Source of the DNA: Oceanospirillaceae bacterium
GTDB taxonomy: Bacteria; Pseudomonadota; Gammaproteobacteria; Pseudomonadales; Balneatricaceae
Reading direction: 5' to 3'
Length of the DNA stretch: 34,145 nt
NCBI GenBank assembly: GCA_024686035.1
Contig: JAIBDW010000013.1
Location: 1-34,145 of the forward strand
Within the stretch, counting starts at the first letter, position 1. Each line of letters opens with the position of its first letter. Below the pieces are notes generated by a model. That model searched no databases. It saw only the letters and a program-made list of their open reading frames with translations, and was not told where the DNA came from. The position numbers and the translations under genes are program-made. Shown piece by piece: positions 17,803 through 26,759 of the stretch.

Positions 17803-18539
17803 TGGCGATGCAGCAACAAGAGCAGGTGCAACAGGCAAATCGCTGGAGTTGGGGAGCCAAATTGCTTCTACTCTTTGTGGTGTTGACTGCTTCCCTTTTA
17901 ACATGGCAGGCTACTCAGCCATGGGTGCATCGGCCTTTAGCACAGATTATATTGCAAACAGACATACCTGCCACAGACAAAGTAACACTGCAAAAGCAGT
18001 TGAATGCCCATTTATCCGATTCGTTTTTTGGAGCAGATTTAGAAGAGATCAGATTAGAGGTAGAAAATCACCCTTGGGTCAGTGATGCCAAAGTGAGCAG
18101 AGTTTGGCCGAATCGATTAATGGTAGAGGCATCGCCGCAAATTTTTATGGCAAGATGGTTTGACGGCGGCTTTGTAAATCATGAAGGCCAGGTCGTATTG
18201 GTGGATCCTGGGCAGGTTGTCGGTGCTGATCAGTTGCCTGTGTTAGATGGGCCAGCTGATAGTGCATGGATCATGAGTGAGCTTTTTCGGCAAATGAGTT
18301 GGTTAGTAGGTCGAGATGAGCTTGCTATTGACCAAATGACAATGGCGCGCCGCGGGGCGGTTGAGCTGCGCTTGGATAATGGCATCATACTCGTACTTGG
18401 ACGTGACCAAGTGTTGCCTAGGTTAAAAAGATTAATGAAGGTTTATCACCGTTATTTTGTGACGAAAGCAGACGCAATAGAGCGCATTGATGGACGCTAT
18501 GTTCATGGTGTATCTGTTGCCTGGAAAGACGCAAGTTAG
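17802..18539 (+). CDS. ftsQ: Cell division protein FtsQ
   Basis: FtsQ is a bitopic inner-membrane protein that links FtsK to FtsL/FtsB and gates septal synthesis. The 245-residue sequence has a short Gln-rich cytoplasmic tail (MAMQQQEQVQQ), a transmembrane helix at about 19-36, a periplasmic POTRA domain at about 45-119 (VENHPWVSDAKVSRVWPNRL) and the FtsQ beta domain ending IERIDGRYVHGVSVAW. A second ATG at 17808 is a possible start two codons later. Unlike E. coli, where ftsQ and ftsA nearly touch, a 140-base gap follows. Confidence 0.96.
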   Translation: MAMQQQEQVQQANRWSWGAKLLLLFVVLTASLLTWQATQPWVHRPLAQIILQTDIPATDKVTLQKQLNAHLSDSFFGADLEEIRLEVENHPWVSDAKVSRVWPNRLMVEASPQIFMARWFDGGFVNHEGQVVLVDPGQVVGADQLPVLDGPADSAWIMSELFRQMSWLVGRDELAIDQMTMARRGAVELRLDNGIILVLGRDQVLPRLKRLMKVYHRYFVTKADAIERIDGRYVHGVSVAWKDAS

Positions 18540-18551
18540 TGCAGTGTCGTG

Positions 18552-18593
18552 AGTGGTAAAAACGCTGCTGTTTTACCCGATTATTCCACCACT
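18552..18593 (+). other. competing inverted repeats in the ftsQ-ftsA gap
   Basis: GGTAAAA (18555-18561) and TTTTACC (18571-18577) form a perfect 7-bp stem with a 9-base loop. AGTGGT (18552-18557) can instead pair with ACCACT (18588-18593) as a 6-bp stem. The two stems share bases 18555-18557, so the full versions exclude each other. No long T-run follows, so it does not look like a simple terminator. A role in separating ftsQ from ftsA expression is speculative. Confidence 0.35.
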
Positions 18594-18607
18594 TAAGAGG
18601 CAAAGTG

Positions 18608-18616
18608 TGGGATAAT
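18608..18616 (+). promoter_or_regulatory. candidate extended -10 promoter for ftsA-ftsZ
   Basis: TGG-GATAAT matches an extended -10 element (TGn followed by five of six consensus bases), about 64 bases before the ftsA start. No good -35 is seen 17 bases upstream, which extended -10 promoters can tolerate. Position in the only sizeable gap before ftsA supports it. Confidence 0.4.
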
Positions 18617-18679
18617 AAGGGTCACTTTAAATCGCTTTTTTTAGTGGTTTGAAAAACGTATTAATAAGGAAGAATTTGG

Positions 18680-19927
18680 TTGGCAGACTTAGCAGTTAAC
18701 CCCATGGTTGTGGGGCTGGATATTGGCACTTCTAAGGTCGTTGCTATGGTAGCCGAGCTTGGAGACGATAGCCAATTGCATGTGGTTGGTATTGGTGCCC
18801 AAGAATCTCGTGGGTTGAAGCGAGGGATCGTAGCTAACATCGAATCTACAGTGCTGTCGGTTAAACGAGCCATTGAAGAAGCTGAGTTGATGGTAGATTG
18901 CAAAATAAATACGGTCACCGTAGGCATTGGTGGTAATCACATTAGTAGTATGAATTCACATGGGATTGTCGCAATACAAGCGGGTGAAGTATCTGAACTG
19001 GACTTAGAGCGGGTCATCGAAGCGGCTCGAGCTGTAGCGATTCCATCAGATCAAAAGATCTTGCATATCTTACCGCAAGAGTACGTCATTGATGGACAAG
19101 AAGGAATTCAAGACCCGCTTGGTATGTCCGGTGTTAGGTTAGAAGTAAAAGTGCATATTGTGACCTGTGCGTTAAACGTCGCTCAAAATATAGAAAAATG
19201 TGTCACTCGGTGTGGTTTGTTGTTAGACAATATAGTGCTCAACGCACTTGCTTCAAGCTACGCAGTGCTCACCGATGATGAGAAAGAATTAGGTGTGTGT
19301 TTAGTAGACATGGGAGGCGGGACGATCGATGTGGCTGTATTCACCGCAGGTGCTATTCGCCACACCGCAGTGATCCCCGTTGCAGGTGATCAAGTGACTA
19401 ATGATATTGCAATGGCTTTGCGTACGCCAACGGTCCATGCAGAAGATGTGAAAGTAAGGTATGCCTGTGCTTTGGCTCAGTTAACCGATTTATCAGAAAG
19501 TATTAAAGTGCCAAGTGTAGGTGATCGACCCGCTAGAGACCTTTCTCGTCAAGCCTTAGCTGAAGTGGTGGAGCCTCGTTATGAAGAGCTGTATACCCTT
19601 GTTCAGTCTGAGCTAAGGCGCAGTGGTTATGAAGATTTGATTGCAGCGGGTATGGTTTTAACAGGTGGCACGGCGCAGATGGAAGGCGCTGTTGAGTTGG
19701 CGGAAGAGATTTTTCATATGCCGGTTAGACTGGCCAAGCCTCACAAGGCCCAGGGACCCAGTGGATTGTTAGACAATCCAACTTACTCTACCTGTGTGGG
19801 ATTGTTGAATTATGCTCAGCAAGCAGGGCCTACTAACTCAGTTCCACAGTCCAAAGGTATGGGTTTTTCTTTGGATGCGAGTCAATGGTTAGTAAAGTTT
19901 AAAATGTGGGTTAAATCGAATTTTTAA
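18680..19927 (+). CDS. ftsA: Cell division protein FtsA
   Basis: FtsA is the actin-like ATPase that tethers FtsZ to the membrane. The 415-residue protein shows the phosphate-1 motif VVGLDIGTSKVVAMV, the phosphate-2 motif LVDMGGGTIDVAVF, the adenosine motif region GMVLTGGTAQMEG and a C-terminal amphipathic membrane-targeting helix, QWLVKFKMWVKSNF. The start is an unusual TTG at 18680, chosen because AAGGAAG (18666-18672) lies seven bases upstream; the first ATG (18704) has no ribosome-binding site and would begin right at the nucleotide-binding strand. A rare start codon would limit FtsA relative to FtsZ. ftsZ follows after 89 bases. Confidence 0.97.
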   Translation: MADLAVNPMVVGLDIGTSKVVAMVAELGDDSQLHVVGIGAQESRGLKRGIVANIESTVLSVKRAIEEAELMVDCKINTVTVGIGGNHISSMNSHGIVAIQAGEVSELDLERVIEAARAVAIPSDQKILHILPQEYVIDGQEGIQDPLGMSGVRLEVKVHIVTCALNVAQNIEKCVTRCGLLLDNIVLNALASSYAVLTDDEKELGVCLVDMGGGTIDVAVFTAGAIRHTAVIPVAGDQVTNDIAMALRTPTVHAEDVKVRYACALAQLTDLSESIKVPSVGDRPARDLSRQALAEVVEPRYEELYTLVQSELRRSGYEDLIAAGMVLTGGTAQMEGAVELAEEIFHMPVRLAKPHKAQGPSGLLDNPTYSTCVGLLNYAQQAGPTNSVPQSKGMGFSLDASQWLVKFKMWVKSNF

Positions 19928-20016
19928 TGATAAGTCACTTAGGTGGTTATCTAAGCAAAGTCTGATGTCGATCAATTTCGTATCAGAAAATAATAAATTA
20001 GACTAGGAGCAAGGCG

Positions 20017-21180
20017 ATGTACGAATTAGTAGATAACGTGCCGCAAAATGCAATCATTAAAGTAATTGGTATCGGCGGCGGCGGCGGTAACGCTGTGAGT
20101 CACATGCTGTCTAGCGAAATAGATGGTGTTGAGTTCGTGTGTGCGAACACAGATGCTCAAGCCTTAAGGGGCATGGAAGCACGCTCAGTGATTCAATTGG
20201 GTGCCCAAATCACTAAAGGTTTAGGCGCCGGCGCCAACCCTAATGTGGGTCGTGAAGCAGCCCTTGAAGATCGTGCACAAATAGAAAATATTTTGCAAGG
20301 TGCTGACATGGTCTTCATCACTGCAGGTATGGGTGGTGGCACAGGTACTGGCGCTGCTCCCATCGTGGCCGAAGTGGCCCGTGAAATGGGCATTTTGACA
20401 GTGGCTGTTGTGACCAAGCCATTTCCTTTTGAAGGACGAAAACGTATGGCCATTGCTGAGCAAGGCCTTAAAGAGTTGGCAGAACATGTGGATTCATTGA
20501 TTACTATTCCAAATGAAAAACTACTCCCTGTGTTAGGTAAAAATTGTAGCCTTCTTACCGCCTTTAGCACTGCAAATGATGTGTTACTTGGTGCGGTGCA
20601 AGGTATTGCAGACCTTATTACCCGTCCAGGCATGATTAACGTAGATTTTGCAGACGTTCGCACCGTTATGTCAGAAATGGGCATGGCTATGATGGGCACT
20701 GGCGTCGCCCGAGGTGAAGACCGTGCTCGTGAAGCTGCAGAAGCTGCTGTGCGTAGTCCATTGCTAGAAGATGTTGATTTACGGGGTGCAAAGGGCATTT
20801 TAGTCAATATTACTGCCGGATTAGACATGAATTTGGGAGAGTTCTCAGAGGTCGGTAATACCATTGAAGAATTTGCTTCAGACAATGCCACGGTCGTTAT
20901 TGGTACGGTGATTGATCCTGAAATGTCTGATGAGCTAAAAGTCACTGTGGTTGCTACAGGTTTAGGTCATGGGTATGAAAAAATTGAACCATTAGTGAAA
21001 GCTGTGGTCAATAACCCTAAGAGACGCCCCACCATCGATCAAATGGAGCTCCCGGCAGTGAAGGATTCGTTAGCTGGTGATGCGCATCTGAGTGAATCAG
21101 ATGCTGATGCTTCAAATGGTGCTGAAGGCGATATCGGTTACTTAGATATCCCTGCGTTTTTGCGACGTCAAGCTGATTGA
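20017..21180 (+). CDS. ftsZ: Cell division GTPase FtsZ
   Basis: FtsZ is the tubulin homologue that forms the Z ring. The 387 residues have an N-terminal GTPase domain with [14 protein letters not shown], the tubulin signature GGGTGTG at 106-112 and [15 protein letters not shown], a short variable linker (about 335-371), and a canonical C-terminal peptide [16 protein letters not shown] (372-387) that binds FtsA and ZipA. AGGAG (20005-20009) lies seven bases before the ATG, the best ribosome-binding site in the cluster, fitting high FtsZ output. The 89-base gap upstream contains an inverted repeat TCTGAT (19961-19966) / ATCAGA (19982-19987) of unknown role. Confidence 0.99.
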   Translation: MYELVDNVPQNAIIKVIGIGGGGGNAVSHMLSSEIDGVEFVCANTDAQALRGMEARSVIQLGAQITKGLGAGANPNVGREAALEDRAQIENILQGADMVFITAGMGGGTGTGAAPIVAEVAREMGILTVAVVTKPFPFEGRKRMAIAEQGLKELAEHVDSLITIPNEKLLPVLGKNCSLLTAFSTANDVLLGAVQGIADLITRPGMINVDFADVRTVMSEMGMAMMGTGVARGEDRAREAAEAAVRSPLLEDVDLRGAKGILVNITAGLDMNLGEFSEVGNTIEEFASDNATVVIGTVIDPEMSDELKVTVVATGLGHGYEKIEPLVKAVVNNPKRRPTIDQMELPAVKDSLAGDAHLSESDADASNGAEGDIGYLDIPAFLRRQAD

Positions 21181-21190
21181 TATTTAGACT

Positions 21191-21210
21191 TGGACCGATG
21201 TCCACGTTTT
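21191..21210 (+). terminator. weak terminator-like hairpin after ftsZ
   Basis: TGGAC-CGAT-GTCCA forms a 5-bp stem with a 4-base loop, followed by CGTTTT. The stem is short and the T-run brief, so it would at most attenuate transcription into lpxC. A second small hairpin (TGCCC 21218-21222 / GGGCA 21228-21232) follows without a T-run. Confidence 0.3.
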
Positions 21211-21241
21211 AATAATTTGCCCCTAATGGGCAGGTATTCAG

Positions 21242-21269
21242 CTTAAAATAAAGGTTTTTGTACTACAAT
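21242..21269 (+). promoter_or_regulatory. candidate lpxC promoter
   Basis: TACAAT (21264-21269) is a good -10, with a weak CTTAAA (21242-21247) 16 bases upstream as -35. It lies 34 bases before lpxC. A separate lpxC promoter fits the 123-base gap after ftsZ. Prediction only. Confidence 0.4.
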
Positions 21270-21303
21270 TCTCGGATATCCCGTGTGTAGGGTCTAGGAC
21301 ATA

Positions 21304-22218
21304 ATGGTTAAACAACGTACATTAAAAAATATTATTAGAGCCACTGGTATTGGCATTCATACGGGTAAAAAAGTTTACCTGACATTGAAGCCTGCGCAGG
21401 CTAATGTGGGCATCGTGTTTTGCCGAACTGATTTGGATCCGGTGGTGTCTATTGCAGCGACTGCGGAAAACGTCGGTGATACGACACTATCTACCAATTT
21501 AGTAAAAGATGGTGTGCGAGTCTGTACAGTTGAACACCTGTTGTCTGCTTTTGCGGGACTTGGTATAGACAATGCTTATGTAGAGCTAAGTAGTGAAGAA
21601 GTACCAATTATGGATGGCAGCGCGGCGCCATTTATATTTTTACTTCAGTCTGCTGGTGTTGAAGAGCAAAATGCACCGAAAAAATTCATTCGGATTAAAA
21701 AGTCTGTCAGTGTTAGCCAAGATGATAAAATGGCATCCTTGGAGCCTTTTAATGGTTTTCATGTAGGCTTCACTATCGATTTTGATCATCCATTGTTTGA
21801 AAGTCGTAATTGCACCACGCATTTAGATTTTTCTAGTACTTCTTATGTCAAAGAAGTCAGCCGTGCTCGTACCTTTGGTTTTATGAAGGATTTTGAATAC
21901 CTTCGATCTAAAAACTTGGCCTTAGGTGGAAGTTTAGACAATGCCATCGCAGTCGATGATTATCGAGTTTTGAATGAAGATGGCTTGCGTTACCAGGATG
22001 AATTTGTAAAACATAAAGTATTAGATGCTGTTGGCGATTTATACCTACTGGGGCGAAGTCTTATTGGCAAATTTGAAGGCCACAAATCTGGACATGGTTT
22101 GAATCATATGCTTCTAAGAGAACTGTTATCGCAAGAAGACGCATGGGAGGTGGTGACATTTGACGATGAATTGGACTCCCCCATCGCTTACATGAGTCAA
22201 GCGGCTGCCATAGCGTAA
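21304..22218 (+). CDS. lpxC: UDP-3-O-acyl-N-acetylglucosamine deacetylase LpxC
   Basis: LpxC is the zinc enzyme of the committed step of lipid A synthesis. It has 304 residues (E. coli 305), and the zinc ligands align one residue earlier than in E. coli: His78 ([11 protein letters not shown]), His237 and Asp241 ([10 protein letters not shown]). The general acid is His264 in [10 protein letters not shown]. Its presence shows an LPS-bearing outer membrane. AGGAC six bases upstream of ATG 21304 is a fair ribosome-binding site. In E. coli LpxC is controlled by FtsH proteolysis through its C-terminus; here the tail ends MSQAAAIA, small and hydrophobic, which is compatible with that. Confidence 0.98.
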   Translation: MVKQRTLKNIIRATGIGIHTGKKVYLTLKPAQANVGIVFCRTDLDPVVSIAATAENVGDTTLSTNLVKDGVRVCTVEHLLSAFAGLGIDNAYVELSSEEVPIMDGSAAPFIFLLQSAGVEEQNAPKKFIRIKKSVSVSQDDKMASLEPFNGFHVGFTIDFDHPLFESRNCTTHLDFSSTSYVKEVSRARTFGFMKDFEYLRSKNLALGGSLDNAIAVDDYRVLNEDGLRYQDEFVKHKVLDAVGDLYLLGRSLIGKFEGHKSGHGLNHMLLRELLSQEDAWEVVTFDDELDSPIAYMSQAAAIA

Positions 22219-22230
22219 TAAATAATAATG

Positions 22231-22266
22231 AAAAAGCTGGTGTTCCTATAGAACTCCAGCTTTTTT
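22231..22266 (+). terminator. intrinsic terminator after lpxC
   Basis: GCTGG pairs with CCAGC, then a T/T mismatch, then GTTC pairs with GAAC around the loop CTATA. The flanks are AAAAA on the left and TTTTTT (22261-22266) on the right. This is a textbook rho-independent terminator closing the dcw-lpxC unit; the A-run lets it work on both strands. Confidence 0.9.
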
Positions 22267-22374
22267 ACGTTTTAGGCCTTTGAAAAAGCGCTTAAGCCCC
22301 CATAGTAATAGTAGAGATAATAATCATCTCGTTTACCTTAACAAACGCACCAGCGCATATAAAAAGATAAGATA

Positions 22375-25095
22375 ATGGTACAACTTTTAAAATCACTTTT
22401 TGGCAGTAAAAATGACCGTGAAGTAAAACGGTTTAATAAAATTGTAAGTAATATCAATAAACTAGAAAGTGATTTGCAGTCATTATCTGATGCTGAGATT
22501 GCCGCCAAACGCGCAGAATTTAAGCAGCGCTTTGATGCTGGTGAAAGTTTAGATGACTTATTACCTGAGGCATTTGCCGTTTGCCGAGAGGCGTCAGTCC
22601 GGTTTATGGGGTTACGTCATTTTGATGTGCAAATGATTGGCGGTATCGCCTTACATCAAGGTAAAGTCTCAGAGATGCGCACAGGTGAAGGTAAAACTTT
22701 AGTAGCGACACTTGCAGTTTACCTTAATGCTATTTCAGCTAATGGAGTTCACGTAGTCACAGTGAACGATTATTTAGCGCAGCGTGATGCTCAATGGATG
22801 CGTCCGCTCTATGAAGGTTTGGGTTTGTCGGTGGGTATCATTCTTTCAGGCCAAGAAAGCGACATCAAACGTGATGCGTATGCCTGTGATGTGACTTACG
22901 GTACTAACAACGAATTTGGATTTGATTATCTACGAGACAATATGGCATTTAGTGCTGTGGATAAAGTACAGCGCCCTTTGAACTATGCCATTGTCGATGA
23001 AGTGGATTCGATCCTTATTGATGAAGCACGCACGCCATTGATCATCTCTGGGCCGGTTGAAGATAACACCCAGATGTACCTCACCATCAATGGCTTAATG
23101 CCACAACTTGAGATCCAGCCAAAAATAGAAGGTGATGAAGCACCTACTGGGCACTATACCTTTGATGAATCCCACAAGACCATTGAGCTTACTGAAGCGG
23201 GTCATCAATTTGTAGAAGAGCTGCTCATTGGTGCAAACCTTTTGGGTTCAGGCGAGAGCTTATATGCTGCAGCCAATCTGCCATTGTTACACCATGTCCA
23301 TGCGGGACTTAAAGCTCATGTCGTCTTCTCCCGTAATGTGGACTATATCGTTCAGGATGACCAAGTGGTTATTGTGGATGAGCATACTGGACGCACTATG
23401 GCAGGTCGTCGTTGGTCAGAAGGAATTCACCAAGCCATCGAAGCAAAAGAAGGCGTGAGTATTCAAAAAGAAAGCCAGACCATGGCTTCTACCACTTTCC
23501 AAAACTACTTTCGCTTATATGAAAAACTTGCAGGTATGACAGGGACTGCAGACACCGAAGCGTTTGAATTACATCAAATCTATGGCTTGGATGTATTAGT
23601 AATTCCTACCAACGTTGACGTTAAACGTAAGGATATGAATGACCTTGTGTATTTGACCATGCCAGAAAAATTTGCGGCTATTATCGAGGATATTCGTCTT
23701 TGTGTAACGCAGCAGCGTCCAGTATTAGTGGGTACAGCATCAATAGAAATGTCAGAAATGGTGTCTCAAGCCTTAACTGATGCTAATGTGCCCCACAATG
23801 TTCTTAACGCTAAGCAACACGAGCGTGAAGCCAGCATCATTGCTCAAGCAGGCCGTCCTGGTGCCGTGACTATTGCGACTAACATGGCGGGTCGAGGCAC
23901 TGATATTGTTCTGGGTGGTAAGCTAGAAGCTGAGTTAGACGCTTTAGGTGAAAACGCAAGCGAAACAGAAATAGAAGCGGCCAAAGCCGACTGGAAAATA
24001 CGTCATGAGTTAGTATTCTCATCTGGCGGGTTGCATATTATTGGCACTGAACGTCACGAATCTCGAAGGATAGATAACCAACTTCGTGGTCGCGCAGGTC
24101 GTCAAGGTGACCCTGGCTCATCGCGTTTTTTCTTATCATTAGAAGATAATTTATTGCGTATTTTTGCACCCGAGCGTATCAAAGGCCTAATGCAAAAGTT
24201 GGGTATGGAAAAGGGTGAAGCTATTGAGCATCGCATGGTGTCAAATGCCATTGAAAAATCTCAACGTAAGGTTGAAGGTCGTAACTTTGACATGCGCAAA
24301 CAATTACTTGAATATGATGATGTCGCTAATGACCAGCGCACCGTGGTTTATGATCAACGCAATGAACTGATGTCAACAGATGACATTACTGATGTGATTA
24401 CTAATGTGCGTTATGAAGTGGTAGATAGTGCGATTAATCAATTTATTGCACCCCAAAGCCTTGCAGAGCAGTGGGACATAGAAGGCTTAGAAACAGAGCT
24501 TAAAAAGCAGTTTGGTATGGAGTTGCCTGTTCAAAAGTGGCTTGATGAAGATGACCGCCTAGAAGAAGAAAATTTACGCAGTAAAATTCAAACCCAACTT
24601 AGTGATAGTTATCAAGCTAAAACTGACGTAGTAGGGGCTGACACTATTCGGGGCTTTGAAAAACAAGTGATGTTGCAAGTGATTGATTCGCGCTGGAAGG
24701 AGCATCTTGCAACTATGGATATGCTACGCCAAGGTATTCATTTACGAGGGTATGCACAAAAAAATCCAAAGCAAGAATATAAGCGAGAATCTTTTGACCT
24801 ATTTCAACACCTACTCTTTGCTATAAAAGAAGATGTTATTCGTATCTTAAGTAATGTTCAAGTTCGCTCTCCAGAAGAAGTTGAGGCAGAGGAAAGGAAA
24901 AAGCGCGAACAAGCGCAAGCTGCCATGCAATACGGTCATGAACAAGCGCAAGCTCAGACGGGTGTGCAGCAACAAGCACAAGCACAAGCACAAGCAAGAT
25001 CCGCTGGTGTACCAGGGGCTAAGGTAGGTCGAAATGAACCTTGTCCTTGTGGTTCGGGTAAAAAATATAAGCAGTGTCACGGTAAACTGACCTAA
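22375..25095 (+). CDS. secA: Preprotein translocase ATPase SecA
   Basis: SecA is the motor that drives preproteins through SecYEG. The 906-residue protein shows Walker [14 protein letters not shown] (GEGKT at 104-108), the DEAD-like [32 protein letters not shown], and [20 protein letters not shown]. The C-terminal zinc tail for SecB and lipid binding is complete: Cys890, Cys892, Cys901 and His902. Before it lies a Gln/Ala-rich linker encoded by short DNA repeats. Unlike E. coli, no secM precedes it: the 156-base gap after lpxC holds the terminator and no suitable reading frame. The ribosome-binding site (AAGATAAGATA) is weak. argJ follows after 29 bases. Confidence 0.98.
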   Translation: MVQLLKSLFGSKNDREVKRFNKIVSNINKLESDLQSLSDAEIAAKRAEFKQRFDAGESLDDLLPEAFAVCREASVRFMGLRHFDVQMIGGIALHQGKVSEMRTGEGKTLVATLAVYLNAISANGVHVVTVNDYLAQRDAQWMRPLYEGLGLSVGIILSGQESDIKRDAYACDVTYGTNNEFGFDYLRDNMAFSAVDKVQRPLNYAIVDEVDSILIDEARTPLIISGPVEDNTQMYLTINGLMPQLEIQPKIEGDEAPTGHYTFDESHKTIELTEAGHQFVEELLIGANLLGSGESLYAAANLPLLHHVHAGLKAHVVFSRNVDYIVQDDQVVIVDEHTGRTMAGRRWSEGIHQAIEAKEGVSIQKESQTMASTTFQNYFRLYEKLAGMTGTADTEAFELHQIYGLDVLVIPTNVDVKRKDMNDLVYLTMPEKFAAIIEDIRLCVTQQRPVLVGTASIEMSEMVSQALTDANVPHNVLNAKQHEREASIIAQAGRPGAVTIATNMAGRGTDIVLGGKLEAELDALGENASETEIEAAKADWKIRHELVFSSGGLHIIGTERHESRRIDNQLRGRAGRQGDPGSSRFFLSLEDNLLRIFAPERIKGLMQKLGMEKGEAIEHRMVSNAIEKSQRKVEGRNFDMRKQLLEYDDVANDQRTVVYDQRNELMSTDDITDVITNVRYEVVDSAINQFIAPQSLAEQWDIEGLETELKKQFGMELPVQKWLDEDDRLEEENLRSKIQTQLSDSYQAKTDVVGADTIRGFEKQVMLQVIDSRWKEHLATMDMLRQGIHLRGYAQKNPKQEYKRESFDLFQHLLFAIKEDVIRILSNVQVRSPEEVEAEERKKREQAQAAMQYGHEQAQAQTGVQQQAQAQAQARSAGVPGAKVGRNEPCPCGSGKKYKQCHGKLT
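24907..24995 (+). repeat. short in-frame repeats in the SecA C-terminal linker
   Basis: GAACAAGCGCAAGCT occurs at 24907-24921 and again at 24940-24954, 33 bases apart and so in frame. ACAAGC is then repeated four times at 24972-24995. Together they encode the Gln/Ala-rich linker before the zinc tail. Being multiples of three, copy changes would alter linker length without a frameshift. Confidence 0.85.
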
Positions 25096-25124
25096 CTAAA
25101 AAATAATGTATTTGGAATTAGATT

Positions 25125-26339
25125 ATGGCAGTTGGACGTTTAGCAGATGTGAACTATCACCCGATTACAGGGTTTAAATTGGGCACGACAGAAGCTGGAA
25201 TTAAAACTCCTGGCCGTAAAGATTTAGTGGTTATGCTTGCCCAAGCCGGTTCAAGCGTCGCCGGCGTATTTACCACTAACGCATTTTGTGCGGCTCCAGT
25301 GCAGCTATGCAAACGTCATTTGCTAGCAGATAGCCCTCTAGCGCTAGTGATCAATACTGGCAATGCTAATGCAGGTACAGGCGTTGTAGGTGAGGCTGAT
25401 GCACTCACCTCCTGTCAGGAGCTGGCACAATGTCTCAGTTTAAACAGCTCCCAGGTATTACCCTTTTCAACCGGTGTCATTGGCGAAAAACTGCCAATAG
25501 AAAAAATCGTCTCACACTTGCCTCTAGCTGTTAATAAGCTAGACATTCACGGCTGGCAAGATGCAGCTTTGGGTATATTAACAACAGACACCCGCCCCAA
25601 AGGTGCTAGTGTGCAAATTGAACACCTAGGTCAGACCATCAGCCTCACTGGCATTTCTAAAGGTTCAGGGATGATTCGGCCCAATATGGCCACTATGCTT
25701 GCGTTTGTTGCAACTGATGTAAAATGTTCCCCTACCTTAACCCAAGACCTGTTAGACCAATCTGTGGAGCAAAGTTTTAACCGCATTACTGTAGATGGCG
25801 ATATGTCCACTAACGATTCGTGTATGCTTATCGCCACCGGTGCTAGTGACTTGTGCCTAGATGATGATAGCGATCTAATCGCCAAATTTAGCAAAGCCCT
25901 CACTGAGCTTATGCAGCAGTTGGCTCATGCGATTGTACGAGACGGTGAAGGTGCCACTAAGTTCATCAGCGTAGAAGTTGAAGGCGGCGCGAATACACAA
26001 GAGTGTTTACAAGTGGCTTATGCTATTGCTCATTCACCACTCACCAAAACTGCAATGTTTGCTAGTGACCCAAACTGGGGGCGCATATTGTGCGCTGTAG
26101 GATATTCTGGAGTGCCCAATCTTGATGTTAACGCCTTAACCATTCACTTGGGCGATTGCCTTTTAGTTGATCAAGGTGGCTGTGCAGCAAGTTACACAGA
26201 ATCAGCAGGTCAAGAAGTCATGGACCAAGAAGAAATTACTATACGAGTAAATCTTAAACGGGGTGATGTAAAGCAAACCGTGTGGACCACTGATTTGTCT
26301 TATGATTACGTTAAGATCAACGCTGACTACCGCAGCTAA
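25125..26339 (+). CDS. argJ: Bifunctional glutamate N-acetyltransferase/ornithine acetyltransferase ArgJ
   Basis: ArgJ recycles the acetyl group between acetylornithine and glutamate in arginine synthesis, and bifunctional forms also use acetyl-CoA. The 404-residue precursor has the self-cleavage segment KGSGMIRPNMATMLAF; Thr190 (in MATML) is the expected new N-terminus and nucleophile of the beta chain. VVINTGNANAGTG, DGDMSTNDS, RDGEGATKFI and SDPNWGRIL are family blocks. Whether it is mono- or bifunctional cannot be told from sequence alone. Placement between secA and mutT is as in Pseudomonas-type genomes. The product ends EALR-like as ADYRS. mutT begins nine bases after its stop. Confidence 0.96.
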   Translation: MAVGRLADVNYHPITGFKLGTTEAGIKTPGRKDLVVMLAQAGSSVAGVFTTNAFCAAPVQLCKRHLLADSPLALVINTGNANAGTGVVGEADALTSCQELAQCLSLNSSQVLPFSTGVIGEKLPIEKIVSHLPLAVNKLDIHGWQDAALGILTTDTRPKGASVQIEHLGQTISLTGISKGSGMIRPNMATMLAFVATDVKCSPTLTQDLLDQSVEQSFNRITVDGDMSTNDSCMLIATGASDLCLDDDSDLIAKFSKALTELMQQLAHAIVRDGEGATKFISVEVEGGANTQECLQVAYAIAHSPLTKTAMFASDPNWGRILCAVGYSGVPNLDVNALTIHLGDCLLVDQGGCAASYTESAGQEVMDQEEITIRVNLKRGDVKQTVWTTDLSYDYVKINADYRS

Positions 26340-26348
26340 GGTAAAACG

Positions 26349-26759
26349 ATGCATGAACGTGTAGAGGTAGTTGCAGCAATCGTTGTTGATTCTTGTCAGC
26401 GTATCCTGATGGCACAACGCGCCGATTGGCAACATCAAGGTGGTAAGTGGGAGTTTCCAGGTGGCAAAATAGAAGCCGGTGAAACGCATTTACAAGCCTT
26501 GGCACGAGAGCTTGAAGAAGAAGTTGACTTAAAGATTGACCCGCGTTTTTGCGAGCTATTTAAAGCTGTACATCACGACTACGCTGATAAACAGGTGTCT
26601 TTGTATTTCTACCTAGTTAAGAATGTTTCAGGCATGGCTAAAGGTATGGAAGGCCAGCCTGTTTTATGGATAGATGCAAAAACACTATCTCAGCTGGCTA
26701 TTCCTGATGCAAATAAAACCATTGCCGATGCATTGCTTGAAACTTGGCCTGTTAGTTAA
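26349..26759 (+). CDS. mutT: 8-oxo-dGTP diphosphatase MutT (Nudix)
   Basis: MutT removes oxidised 8-oxo-dGTP from the nucleotide pool and so prevents A:T to C:G transversions. The 136-residue protein (E. coli 129) has WEFPGGKIEAGET running into RELEEEVDL, a Nudix box with all glutamates; the penultimate Gly of the box is Asp (VDL instead of VGI). AAGGTAA overlapping the argJ stop is the ribosome-binding site. Position after secA-argJ supports MutT rather than another Nudix type. Its last four bases overlap the end of the convergent MFS gene, leaving no space for a terminator. Confidence 0.92.
   Translation: MHERVEVVAAIVVDSCQRILMAQRADWQHQGGKWEFPGGKIEAGETHLQALARELEEEVDLKIDPRFCELFKAVHHDYADKQVSLYFYLVKNVSGMAKGMEGQPVLWIDAKTLSQLAIPDANKTIADALLETWPVS

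Noticed and set aside
20193-20945. A 250-residue open frame on the minus strand inside ftsZ
   Set aside because: It is antisense to a highly conserved gene, has Ser/Ala/Pro-rich composition typical of a shadow frame, and shows no domain.
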